In this document: positions 25,513-33,010 of the stretch, one piece after another
Layout: the number at the start of each line of letters is the position of its first letter
Numbering within the stretch: the first letter of the stretch is position 1
NCBI RefSeq assembly: GCF_026013605.1
Contig: NZ_JAPDPJ010000018.1
Location: 1-64,000, forward strand
DNA from: Plebeiibacterium sediminum
GTDB taxonomy: Bacteria > Bacteroidota > Bacteroidia > Bacteroidales > Marinilabiliaceae
Direction: 5' to 3'
Length of the DNA: 64,000 nt
Notes under the pieces: generated by a model
The model's database searches: none
Seen by the model: only the letters and a program-made list of their open reading frames with translations
Told to the model about the DNA's origin: nothing
Position numbers and translations under genes: made by a program

Positions 25513-25715
25513 CTATTTAGAATTTAAGGTTAATAATATATTGACACAGCCTGTATTACAAGCGTCGTTCCAAAATATATAAAACCCTAAACTACAATCA
25601 ACTAAACAAATAAACTTAAAATTAAAGTGTTCATTATTGAAAAGAAGGCGTACGATAACGTACATATATTCATTGTAATAATGCTGAATAAGACGAAATA
25701 ACTTACTTATAATGA

Positions 25716-25753
25716 AAAATGGCTTTTTTGTCCATAAACGAACAGAAAAGCCA
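25716..25753 (-). terminator. Terminator of the 80-residue membrane-protein gene
   Basis: TGGCTTTT and AAAAGCCA (25720-25727 and 25746-25753) form an 8-bp stem; on the minus strand it is followed by TTTTTC. It lies about 30 bases after the stop of the minus-strand gene. Confidence 0.6.
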
Positions 25754-25782
25754 ACTATATAACATCAATAAAAGCAGCAATA

Positions 25783-26025
25783 CTAAATTTTAGCCAAACT
25801 TGAAACTTTCCAGTAGTTAGAAATTATAGATAGGAAAGATAAGAATAGCGCACTTATAAAAAATGATAGTAATGTAATATCAAATTCAACTTTAGGCAAG
25901 GCATAGCGAGTTAACATAAACTTATAACTGGCAGAAATAACAAATTCTACAAAATATGCTCCTAAGAAAATGAATACGATAAAAAATATTACTCTACATA
26001 TTATTTTTAGAATCATCATAAACAT
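25783..26025 (-). CDS. Small two-helix membrane protein, unknown function
   Basis: 80 residues: hydrophobic 8-30 (ICRVIFFIVFIFLGAYFVEFVI), a polar loop with YKFMLTRYALPKVEFD, hydrophobic 48-66 (ITLLSFFISALFLSFLSIIS) and a short tail NYWKVSSLAKI. Support for a real gene: no longer competing frame, membrane-protein composition, and a terminator at 25716-25753. I recognise no family. It lies between the two ABC operons and is separated from both, so it may be an independent transcript. Start could be M1, M3 or M4. Confidence 0.5.
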   Translation of the reverse strand: MFMMILKIICRVIFFIVFIFLGAYFVEFVISASYKFMLTRYALPKVEFDITLLSFFISALFLSFLSIISNYWKVSSLAKI

Positions 26026-26090
26026 ATTTAACTATTGATTTAACTATAACAATATTAAGTATTTTAAAATGTAGTTAAGATATATTTAAC

Positions 26091-26142
26091 GTGACAAATG
26101 CGTGACAGCGGCTTATTTCACTTGTCACGCGGGCATTTTAGG
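26091..26142. repeat. GTGACA direct and inverted repeat cluster
   Basis: GTGACA occurs at 26091-26096 and again at 26102-26107, and its complement TGTCAC at 26123-26128. GCGTGACA/TGTCACGC (26100-26107 and 26123-26130) is a perfect 8-bp inverted repeat with a 15-base spacer. AAATGC and GCATTT can pair outside it, leaving a GCGG bulge. It lies between a small-protein gene and the barrel gene of the TetR operon, both minus strand. It may be a binding site or the 3' hairpin of the operon, though the run of T residues needed for a simple terminator is missing. Confidence 0.5.
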
Positions 26143-26211
26143 CCATATGTAAGAAATCGACAACTATTTTTTAGAACTGTACGAAAATTAATGGTATTGT
26201 TTTCTAATTAA

Positions 26212-27360
26212 CTAAAAGTTCCACTTTAATCGAAGATAGGTTGCCACTGATTTATTATCATTGGCAAATGAAAAATATTGAGAGACTAATGAAAAGTTGA
26301 GATTATCTGAAATTGAATATTCAACAGTTGGTCCTACATAGTAATTTTTGAACACAGGAAAACCAAAACCCATATAGGCCATTGAAACATTTAGTAAAGG
26401 ATTAACAGGCCATGTTAATGATAAAACGTATGAGTTTTTATCTATACTCAGATTTTTCACTGACGATTGTGCATAAAATAATGAACGATATTCTAAATCA
26501 TAGTCACCTTGATTTCCTGAGTATAAATACTCTGTGGTTAGCATCAGAGTATTTTTGAACATATAATTTCCTCCAATAGAGAATAACAACACATCATCAT
26601 CAGAGTTATCCATATTCATTAAATAAGAAACTTCGCCATAGAACCCGGCATTAAACAAGCTACCACTATAGCCCCCTCCAATTACCCAGTCTTCCTGCTC
26701 TAGCTCTCCTGCTATAAACTGAATATCATATCCTTTTAAAGTTGTTGCATATAAAGCAGCTGCAGTTACATTACTATTGCTATTAACTTTGACTACAGCT
26801 TCAATACTTGAAGCTACTCCGGTATAATATTGCATTCGTACACCGTCCATTCCCGGGCGTTCGGGATAATCAAAATCAAAATAGGAATATGAATTAAAGA
26901 TATCATTAGGATTCCAGATCATGGTTTTACTCCAATTCACCCTTTGTCGTCCAAACTTTACCTGAAAATTGCCACTTATATACTCCAACCACAACCGATC
27001 TACATTTGTATTTAAAAGGTAATTACTTCGAGATTCCCAGTTAAAGCTCATATCGAGCCACCCTGGATCATTGGAAATAATATATTTAAAGATTGGCATC
27101 GACCTAACTGTTTCTCCCCAAAACATTCTATTTCGAAAACTTATCTTAGAATTAAACTTTTCATTAATTTGATAATCCAGATTAATCCTGTTATGAATTA
27201 AATTGTCGAATACAGTTTCTTTTGATTGGTTATTATAGCTGGCAGATGGCATTAAAGAAACGTAACCTGAAAAAGACAATTCTTCTTGAGAAAAACCATT
27301 GATACTAATGGCTAATATTAAACATACAAATACACAAAACTGCTTATTCAAAATTCTCAT
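26212..27360 (-). CDS. Outer-membrane beta-barrel protein (DUF1302-like)
   Basis: A 382-residue exported barrel protein: signal peptide 1-24 (GFSQ), then alternating aromatic strands to a C-terminal strand ending in F (TYLRLKWNF), as outer-membrane barrels do. The central block FQVKFGRQRVNWSKT ... WNPNDIFNSYSY with FDFDYPERPG is the landmark of a family of barrels that accompany LolA-like carriers and RND or ABC exporters (DUF1302-like). Its start overlaps the ATPase gene by 17 bases, so it is translationally coupled as the last gene of the TetR-LolA-FtsX-FtsX-ABC operon. A channel or acceptor in the outer membrane for whatever the operon exports is a reasonable inference. Confidence 0.78.
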   Translation of the reverse strand: MRILNKQFCVFVCLILAISINGFSQEELSFSGYVSLMPSASYNNQSKETVFDNLIHNRINLDYQINEKFNSKISFRNRMFWGETVRSMPIFKYIISNDPGWLDMSFNWESRSNYLLNTNVDRLWLEYISGNFQVKFGRQRVNWSKTMIWNPNDIFNSYSYFDFDYPERPGMDGVRMQYYTGVASSIEAVVKVNSNSNVTAAALYATTLKGYDIQFIAGELEQEDWVIGGGYSGSLFNAGFYGEVSYLMNMDNSDDDVLLFSIGGNYMFKNTLMLTTEYLYSGNQGDYDLEYRSLFYAQSSVKNLSIDKNSYVLSLTWPVNPLLNVSMAYMGFGFPVFKNYYVGPTVEYSISDNLNFSLVSQYFSFANDNKSVATYLRLKWNF

Positions 27361-28030
27361 CTTTAATTACTTTTCCATCTTCAAATGTAATAACTCTCCT
27401 CGCTTTTTTAACTACACGTGCATCATGGGTAGCAAAAATAAAAGTAATATTTTCCTTTTTATTTAATTGCAACATAATATCCAACAAATTTTCAGTTGAT
27501 TTCGAATCCAGATTTGCGGTTGGTTCATCTGCCAAAACAAATTTAGGTTTTGAAGCCAATGCTCGTGCAACAGCAACCCTTTGCTGCTGTCCTCCACTCA
27601 ACTGCATCGGACGAATATTGGCTTTATCTGGTATACCTACAGCTTCCAACAATTCCATGCTTCGTTTCGCACGTTCTTTTTTACTAACACCCTGTAGCTC
27701 CATAATAAACTCTATGTTTTCAGCAGCTGTTAATACTGGAATCAAATTATAAGCCTGAAAAACAAATCCAATATTTCGCAGCCTGAACTTTGTTTTTTCA
27801 GAAGCCGATAAATTATCAATTCGAACGCCATTAATTTCTATTGTTCCATTAGTTGGTTCATCTAATCCTCCGAGCATATTTAAAAATGTAGTTTTCCCTG
27901 CGCCTGAAGGAGCAACCAAAGCGGTAAATTCGCCTTCTTCAAAACTTAGATCTATTCCATTTAAAGCTTTAACGGGTATACGTTTAGGATTATATATCTT
28001 TTCTAATTTTTTAATTTTAATGATCGCCAT
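27344..28030 (-). CDS. LolD-like ABC transporter ATPase
   Basis: 228 residues. Walker A APSGAGKTT (40-48), Q-loop FVFQAYNLIP, signature LSGGQ (144-148), Walker B FVLADEPTANLDSKST and H-loop FIFATHDARV. The size and the EPTANLD stretch place it in the LolD/MacB group. It serves the two FtsX-type permeases encoded immediately upstream. Gap to the permease gene 18 bases; its 3' end overlaps the barrel gene. The operon around it (LolA-like carrier, two different permeases) parallels LolCDE-LolA, but with an added outer-membrane barrel. Confidence 0.94.
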   Translation of the reverse strand: MAIIKIKKLEKIYNPKRIPVKALNGIDLSFEEGEFTALVAPSGAGKTTFLNMLGGLDEPTNGTIEINGVRIDNLSASEKTKFRLRNIGFVFQAYNLIPVLTAAENIEFIMELQGVSKKERAKRSMELLEAVGIPDKANIRPMQLSGGQQQRVAVARALASKPKFVLADEPTANLDSKSTENLLDIMLQLNKKENITFIFATHDARVVKKARRVITFEDGKVIKDENFE

Positions 28031-28048
28031 AACAAAAACATTTATGTT

Positions 28049-29263
28049 TTAAACAGATTGAAGTGCTTGCGAAGGATGTAGTTTTAACGCCTTCCATGCC
28101 GGATAAATAGCCGATATAAGTCCGGTAGCAATAACCAATGCTGACACCGACAACACCATTTGCAAATTATATTCGGGATAAATCACACTAGCATAGCCCA
28201 TCTCAGAAAGTCCCTCTGCCCACATAGATAAATCAATTCCGGTTTGAGCTGTTAATTTTGTTGTTAATACTCCTATAGAAATACCTATAAAACCACCAAA
28301 CAACGACAAAAACAATGTTTCAAATACGATCATAGAAAATATTTGCTTGCGGCTCATCCCAACCGCCATTAACATGCCCAATTCATGCACTCGTTCCATA
28401 ACAACCATTAACATTGTATTTACAATACTAAACCCAAGCGCCAACAATATAATGCCAACAAAAACATACATATAAGCATTCATCGTTTCAGTAAGATAAC
28501 CCAACTCAGGAGAAATTTCCTTCCATGATTCAACCTGCAAATTTTCTACAAATCCATCAATCTGATTTTTCACATCATCAACAATTGTGGGATCAGCACA
28601 TCTTATAACCACTTCATGAATCTTTCCTGCCGGTAAATTAACCAATAAAGCAAGATCACTTTTTTGCACAAACACATTCGCTTCATCATAACCCGTATTA
28701 TTCGTTTTAAATATTCCGGCCACACGAAAAGCTCCCCCTGTAAAATCGCCTTTACAATTCTGAAAGCGAAGAATAATTTTTGACCGTAACTTTAGTTTTA
28801 GTTGTTCCGCTAATTTTTGTCCAATTACAACCGGATTTCTATTGATTCCTTCAAACCATTTTCCCTCTACTATTTTCTTTGAAACATCAACAACCATAGA
28901 ATCTTTTATTGGATCGACCCCAATTATTTGAATGCCGGTGGCTTTTTCTGCGGAAGCTGCCATTGCAGAAACAATAATCCTACCTGATGCACTTTTCACA
29001 TCTGGCAATGTTTCAATTTTATCTAGTAATTGATTTTCATCGAAGTATTTATTTATATCTTCAGCCAACCTAAAACCTGGCTGATGAATTTGAATATGCG
29101 AAGTTTCTGTTTCAATTCCGGCTCTTAGTCGTTGCATCATCCATCCATACATAAATGTAGTTGAAAAAACACCTGCATACATACCCACAATTAAAGCTCC
29201 GATAACAATCCAACTTCGAACTGGATTCCGCCAAATATTTCGCCATGCTATTTTTAGTATCAT
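28049..29263 (-). CDS. FtsX/LolC-type ABC permease
   Basis: 404 residues from ATG 29263 (MILKIAWRNIWRNPVRSW); the longer frame would overlap the previous gene. TM1 near 18-40, a large periplasmic domain, then three C-terminal segments with NTMLMVVMERVHELGMLMAVGMSRKQIFSMIVFETLF, the FtsX signature. WRNIWRNPVRSW is the amphipathic N-terminal helix typical of LolC/E and MacB permeases. The partner permease ends 7 bases upstream and the ATPase follows, so a heterodimer is likely. Periplasmic domain sequence is not close to LolC as I know it, so substrate is open. Confidence 0.9.
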   Translation of the reverse strand: MILKIAWRNIWRNPVRSWIVIGALIVGMYAGVFSTTFMYGWMMQRLRAGIETETSHIQIHQPGFRLAEDINKYFDENQLLDKIETLPDVKSASGRIIVSAMAASAEKATGIQIIGVDPIKDSMVVDVSKKIVEGKWFEGINRNPVVIGQKLAEQLKLKLRSKIILRFQNCKGDFTGGAFRVAGIFKTNNTGYDEANVFVQKSDLALLVNLPAGKIHEVVIRCADPTIVDDVKNQIDGFVENLQVESWKEISPELGYLTETMNAYMYVFVGIILLALGFSIVNTMLMVVMERVHELGMLMAVGMSRKQIFSMIVFETLFLSLFGGFIGISIGVLTTKLTAQTGIDLSMWAEGLSEMGYASVIYPEYNLQMVLSVSALVIATGLISAIYPAWKALKLHPSQALQSV

Positions 29264-29270
29264 CTTTAGC

Positions 29271-30488
29271 TTATCCTTTAAGTGCATTAATACCACTCAT
29301 TCTTACTATTCGAACAAATGGAAATACCGATATGAGTATAGTTATAAAAAACACTACCAACATTTGATTAACAAACACTTGGGCATCCCAGGCAAAAAAC
29401 ATAAAAGGTTCAAAACCCAAATCGCTCATCCACTCTGCTACTTTACCAGTTAAAGGTATTGGATGATAAAAAAAGTAACCTACCACAGGCATACTTCCTA
29501 AAAAACCCATTACTACACCCATCAATCCCATAAATAAAGTTTCGATAAAAACTGTAAATGCCAATTTAGACTTCTGCATTCCTACAGCCATCATTACACC
29601 AAATTCTCTTTTTCGCTCGGAGATCATCATCATTACTGTTCCAAAAATTCCAAACATAATTACAATGTAAAGTATTGCTTTCATTACCATGGCAGAAGAC
29701 TTGTCACTTTCGATTTGTTGTAAAAGAACCGGAAACATTTCTTCCCAACTTTTTACCTTATATGGAGATGAAACTTTATCTTTTAATGAGGGCAATAGTT
29801 CTTTAGCTACCTTATTGTCTTTCACCATTACTACATAGGAGGTTAAAATTTTATTCCCTCCATAAAAACGTTGAGCATTACTTATCTCAAAATAGACCAG
29901 TCGCCTGTTTAAATTTGGATTTGATGATTTAAATAACCCCCGAACAGGATACTTTCCGGCAGCGGTAACACCATGATAACCTTGTCCAAGTAAGACCACA
30001 GTATCGCCAACCTCAATTTTTAATTTTTCAGCTAACTTAAATCCAAGTAAAACCCCATCATCCTTTTCTTGTAAATAGTTTCCCGCAATAATCTTATCTC
30101 CAATTGAGGTTAAATTATTTTCCTTTTCAGGATCCACCCCCATCACCATGGCACCTTTAGTTAATTCGCCACTGGATACTAAAGCAAAACTTTCAAGGCG
30201 AGGTAAAATATATTCAACCTGATCCATCGCGGTGATCGCCTTTTCTAAAGAATCACTCTCTAAAAAAGAATTATTAATATTCTTGTCTTCCCAATAATCC
30301 TCGTTATGAATTTGAATATAGCCGGAGTAAAAGTTAACCACATTTTCTATCATATTATTGTAAGATCCCTGTTGCATTGATCCCATCAGAGAACACAGAA
30401 TAACACCAAGAAATATAGAAGAAACTGTAATCAGGGTTCGCTTTTTATTTCGCCACAAATTTCGCCATGCAATAACAATCAATTTCAT
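29271..30488 (-). CDS. FtsX/LolE-type ABC permease
   Basis: 405 residues. N-terminal amphipathic helix IAWRNLWRNKKRTLITVSS and TM1 (19-37), a periplasmic domain with IQIHNEDYWEDKNINNSF, and three C-terminal TMs with GTVMMMISERKREFGVMMAVGMQKSKLAFTVFIETLF (FtsX motif, written here across two adjoining segments). It differs from its partner by a VVGYFFYHPIPLTGKVAEWMSDLG loop before the last TM. Encoded 31 bases after the LolA-like carrier. The two permeases share a layout but differ well beyond a recent duplication. Confidence 0.9.
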   Translation of the reverse strand: MKLIVIAWRNLWRNKKRTLITVSSIFLGVILCSLMGSMQQGSYNNMIENVVNFYSGYIQIHNEDYWEDKNINNSFLESDSLEKAITAMDQVEYILPRLESFALVSSGELTKGAMVMGVDPEKENNLTSIGDKIIAGNYLQEKDDGVLLGFKLAEKLKIEVGDTVVLLGQGYHGVTAAGKYPVRGLFKSSNPNLNRRLVYFEISNAQRFYGGNKILTSYVVMVKDNKVAKELLPSLKDKVSSPYKVKSWEEMFPVLLQQIESDKSSAMVMKAILYIVIMFGIFGTVMMMISERKREFGVMMAVGMQKSKLAFTVFIETLFMGLMGVVMGFLGSMPVVGYFFYHPIPLTGKVAEWMSDLGFEPFMFFAWDAQVFVNQMLVVFFITILISVFPFVRIVRMSGINALKG

Positions 30489-30519
30489 TGTAACTCATTT
30501 TGCTATAAAAAATAATGTC

Positions 30520-31287
30520 TCATTTTATTTTTTTCATATTCTGAATGGAGAAAAAACTATCATTAATGGGCATATCAAACTTTACATTGGTAAATTCCAT
30601 AGTAGTTTTCTGCTCTTTCTTTTCCTCCGGCACAATTTCAAAATACGTAGGCATCAAACGGTCTCCAACTTGTTTAATTTTAGAAAGCGTTTCTGTATTA
30701 ATTAAAAAACCATCCTCATCGTAATACTCATTTCTTAGGGTCATATATCCTTTTTTTGTTACCCAGGAAACTATTTTACCCCAAACTACAATCGCATCTT
30801 CATTGGGAATTAATTCAATCACATAACAATCATATCCATCCAATTTTTCTTCTTTAATAATTTGATGAGAATAATCTTCAACTATAGACGCACCTTTTAC
30901 CAGGTCATCATTGGTCATATCTGAGCCCATCCACGACTGCATCATCATACTGGGCGGAATTTTTATCATCTTATCAATATCCGGAATATAGTTCCACATT
31001 TCTTTTTGACGCTTCAAAAATACCTGTCCTTTTTCTTTTGCCGGATAGGTTATTAATATTAATGAATAATCAATTCCTTTTGACCATGCTTTAAACTTTA
31101 AGGTACGCTCCCATTTAGCTCGGATCACTTTCATTTCCATTTCAGAATAACTTGTTTTTCCGCGTAATAATTCATTGGCATGATCTATAATTTCTTTGGC
31201 TGTTACTTGTGATGAAACACTTAATGCAGAAAATATAAATAAACTTAGAAGCGAAATTTTAAGGACATCAAATAATTTCATAATCAT
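30520..31287 (-). CDS. LolA-like outer-membrane lipoprotein-sorting family carrier (COG2834 type)
   Basis: 255 residues, exported (signal peptide 1-26, ending VSSQ; ATG 31281, MKLFDVL, is an alternative start). The body follows the half-barrel LolA/LolB pattern of alternating strands: TSYSEMEMKVIRAKWERTLKFKAWSK, SLILITYPAKEKGQVFLKR, MWNYIPDIDKMIKIPPSMMMQSWMGSDMTNDDLV. The last stretch is a hallmark of the COG2834 'outer membrane lipoprotein-sorting' proteins that travel with RND or ABC exporters. It probably carries a lipid or lipoprotein through the periplasm between the permeases and the outer-membrane barrel encoded in the same operon. The cargo is not shown by the sequence. Confidence 0.85.
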   Translation of the reverse strand: MIMKLFDVLKISLLSLFIFSALSVSSQVTAKEIIDHANELLRGKTSYSEMEMKVIRAKWERTLKFKAWSKGIDYSLILITYPAKEKGQVFLKRQKEMWNYIPDIDKMIKIPPSMMMQSWMGSDMTNDDLVKGASIVEDYSHQIIKEEKLDGYDCYVIELIPNEDAIVVWGKIVSWVTKKGYMTLRNEYYDEDGFLINTETLSKIKQVGDRLMPTYFEIVPEEKKEQKTTMEFTNVKFDMPINDSFFSIQNMKKIK

Positions 31288-31307
31288 CAGATTTTATGAT
31301 GGTGACT

Positions 31308-31886
31308 TTATTTTAGATACATTGTTAATATTCTGGATTTTGCTTTTGCTAATGGATAATTTTCAGAATCCATTATATAATTCATGTAAATACCATCCAG
31401 TATCGAGATGAAAAATCGGGTTTCAGAAAGAGGATCTTCAAAACCTTTATTCTTAAAGTAAACGGACATCCTTTCAAAAACATTATACGCTTTTGCCATG
31501 ATTTCCTTTTCAAATAATTTCATTACACTTGGCTGCATCAGAATCCCGAAATAAATTTGTAAGAATGCTCTGTTAATTTGTACCCAATCAAAATAATCAC
31601 TAATCATCTTTTCAAATGATTCATCAGTTGGATTTATTCCCAAGCTAACTTCAGCTATTCCAAACATTTCATCAATTGTATCCAGAATCAGAAATCGCAA
31701 CAACTCTTCTTTACTTTCAAAATAAGTGTATATCAATCCTTTTGACACTCCAGCTTCTTTAGCTATTTTTGAAATTGAGGTAGATTGAAAACCTTCTTCA
31801 GAAAATAATTTTAACGCAGCCTGTGTGATTACCTTTCGCTTTTCAGCCTTATGTTTTATTAATTGTTCTTCTGTTCTTGGTGACAT
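31308..31886 (-). CDS. TetR/AcrR-family transcriptional regulator
   Basis: 192 residues. N-terminal HTH (about 20-65): KRKVITQAALKLFSEEGFQST, SISKIAKEAGVSKGLIYTYFESKEELL, the canonical TetR pattern. The C-terminal helical ligand domain (70-192) is diverse, as usual. It is the first gene of the LolA-FtsX-FtsX-ABC-barrel operon, 20 bases before the LolA-like gene. A near-palindrome 15 bases upstream of its start (31901-31916) is a likely operator, so autorepression of the whole operon is plausible. The inducer would be a lipid or small hydrophobic compound if the usual logic holds (inference). Confidence 0.93.
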   Translation of the reverse strand: MSPRTEEQLIKHKAEKRKVITQAALKLFSEEGFQSTSISKIAKEAGVSKGLIYTYFESKEELLRFLILDTIDEMFGIAEVSLGINPTDESFEKMISDYFDWVQINRAFLQIYFGILMQPSVMKLFEKEIMAKAYNVFERMSVYFKNKGFEDPLSETRFFISILDGIYMNYIMDSENYPLAKAKSRILTMYLK

Positions 31887-31900
31887 TTTAATTATTTTAC

Positions 31901-31916
31901 GACTGACCGGTTAGTC
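31901..31916. promoter_or_regulatory. Probable TetR operator palindrome
   Basis: GACTGACCGGTTAGTC matches its own reverse complement at 14 of 16 positions around CCGG. Its location, 15 bases before the TetR-family ATG, and its form (TGACy-GACCGG-type half sites seen at several TetR-family operators) make it the best candidate for autoregulation. A TTTGACTA in the same stretch on the minus strand could be a -33 element overlapped by the site. Confidence 0.65.
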
Positions 31917-32049
31917 AAATTTAAAAGCAATTTCTTTAAATTCAAAGTATTTTTAGAAACTTTTAAGTCTTTAGGCTCATAACTATCAGTTATTTTTATC
32001 ATTTTTACATTTCAAAACAACACAATAACATCTATTAAACAATTAGGCA

Positions 32050-32976
32050 TTGAAAACAGGTATCGTATTTAAATCAACAGGTAGTAGATATTTAGTAAGA
32101 ACTTCGGAGGGAGAGTTGATTAATTGTACCATTAAAGGTAAATTCAGACTTGATGACATAAAAAGCACCAACCCTATTGCTGTTGGCGACAATGTTACTT
32201 TTACAATAGATGAAACGGACAATATGGGTGTTATTGCCGAAATAAAAGAAAGAAAGAACTACATCATCCGAAAAGCATCAAACTTATCGAAGCAATCACA
32301 CATAATTGCATCAAATATTGATCAGGCATTGTTGTTAGTTACGGTAAACTACCCTATTACAACAAATGTTTTTATCGACCGATTTTTAGCATCTGCTGAA
32401 GCTTATAATATTCCCGTAAAAATAGTTTTCAACAAGGTTGATCGATACGACGCCAAGCACATGGCTACACTTGATAACATGAGAGCCATTTATGAAAAGA
32501 TTGGTTATGAAACATATACCATTTCTGCAAAAATGAATGATGACTTAAGTGTAATTGTTGATTTATTAAAGGATAAGGTTAGTGTCATTTCCGGTCATTC
32601 AGGTGTTGGAAAATCAACGCTCATCAATAGAATACAACCGGGATTAAACTTAAAAGTAGCTGAGATTTCAGATATTCATCAAAGCGGAAAACATACCACC
32701 ACATTTGCTGAGATGCACGAACTTAATTTTGGAGGATACATCATTGATACACCAGGTATCAGAGGCTATGGATTAATCAACATCGATAAAGATGAAATCT
32801 ATCATTACTTTAAAGAAATTTTCAAACACTCTCACGATTGTCAATACAGCAATTGTACTCATATTCATGAACCTGGATGTGCTGTAAAAAAAGCCATCGA
32901 AGAAGAAGAAATTTCATTACAGAGATACCAAAGCTATTTAAGTATTTATGAAACTAAGCAAGAAAAGTACAGATAA
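32050..32976 (+). CDS. rsgA: Ribosome small-subunit-dependent GTPase A
   Basis: 308-residue circularly permuted GTPase that tests maturation of the 30S subunit. An N-terminal OB fold (1-70) precedes the G motifs in permuted order: NKVD (128-131, G4), GHSGVGKST (182-190, G1) and DTPGIRG (233-239, G3). The C-terminal zinc motif is C264, C269, H271 and C277 in HDCQYSNCTHIHEPGC. The start is a TTG at 32050: the frame has a stop (TAG) two codons earlier and no internal ATG before residue 59, yet homologues begin just like LKTGIVFKSTGSRY. Expression may be lowered by this start codon. Stands alone, divergent from the TetR operon. Confidence 0.97.
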   Translation: MKTGIVFKSTGSRYLVRTSEGELINCTIKGKFRLDDIKSTNPIAVGDNVTFTIDETDNMGVIAEIKERKNYIIRKASNLSKQSHIIASNIDQALLLVTVNYPITTNVFIDRFLASAEAYNIPVKIVFNKVDRYDAKHMATLDNMRAIYEKIGYETYTISAKMNDDLSVIVDLLKDKVSVISGHSGVGKSTLINRIQPGLNLKVAEISDIHQSGKHTTTFAEMHELNFGGYIIDTPGIRGYGLINIDKDEIYHYFKEIFKHSHDCQYSNCTHIHEPGCAVKKAIEEEEISLQRYQSYLSIYETKQEKYR

Positions 32977-33010
32977 AACCTTTTATTCTTTTTTTCGTAT
33001 CTAACTTATT

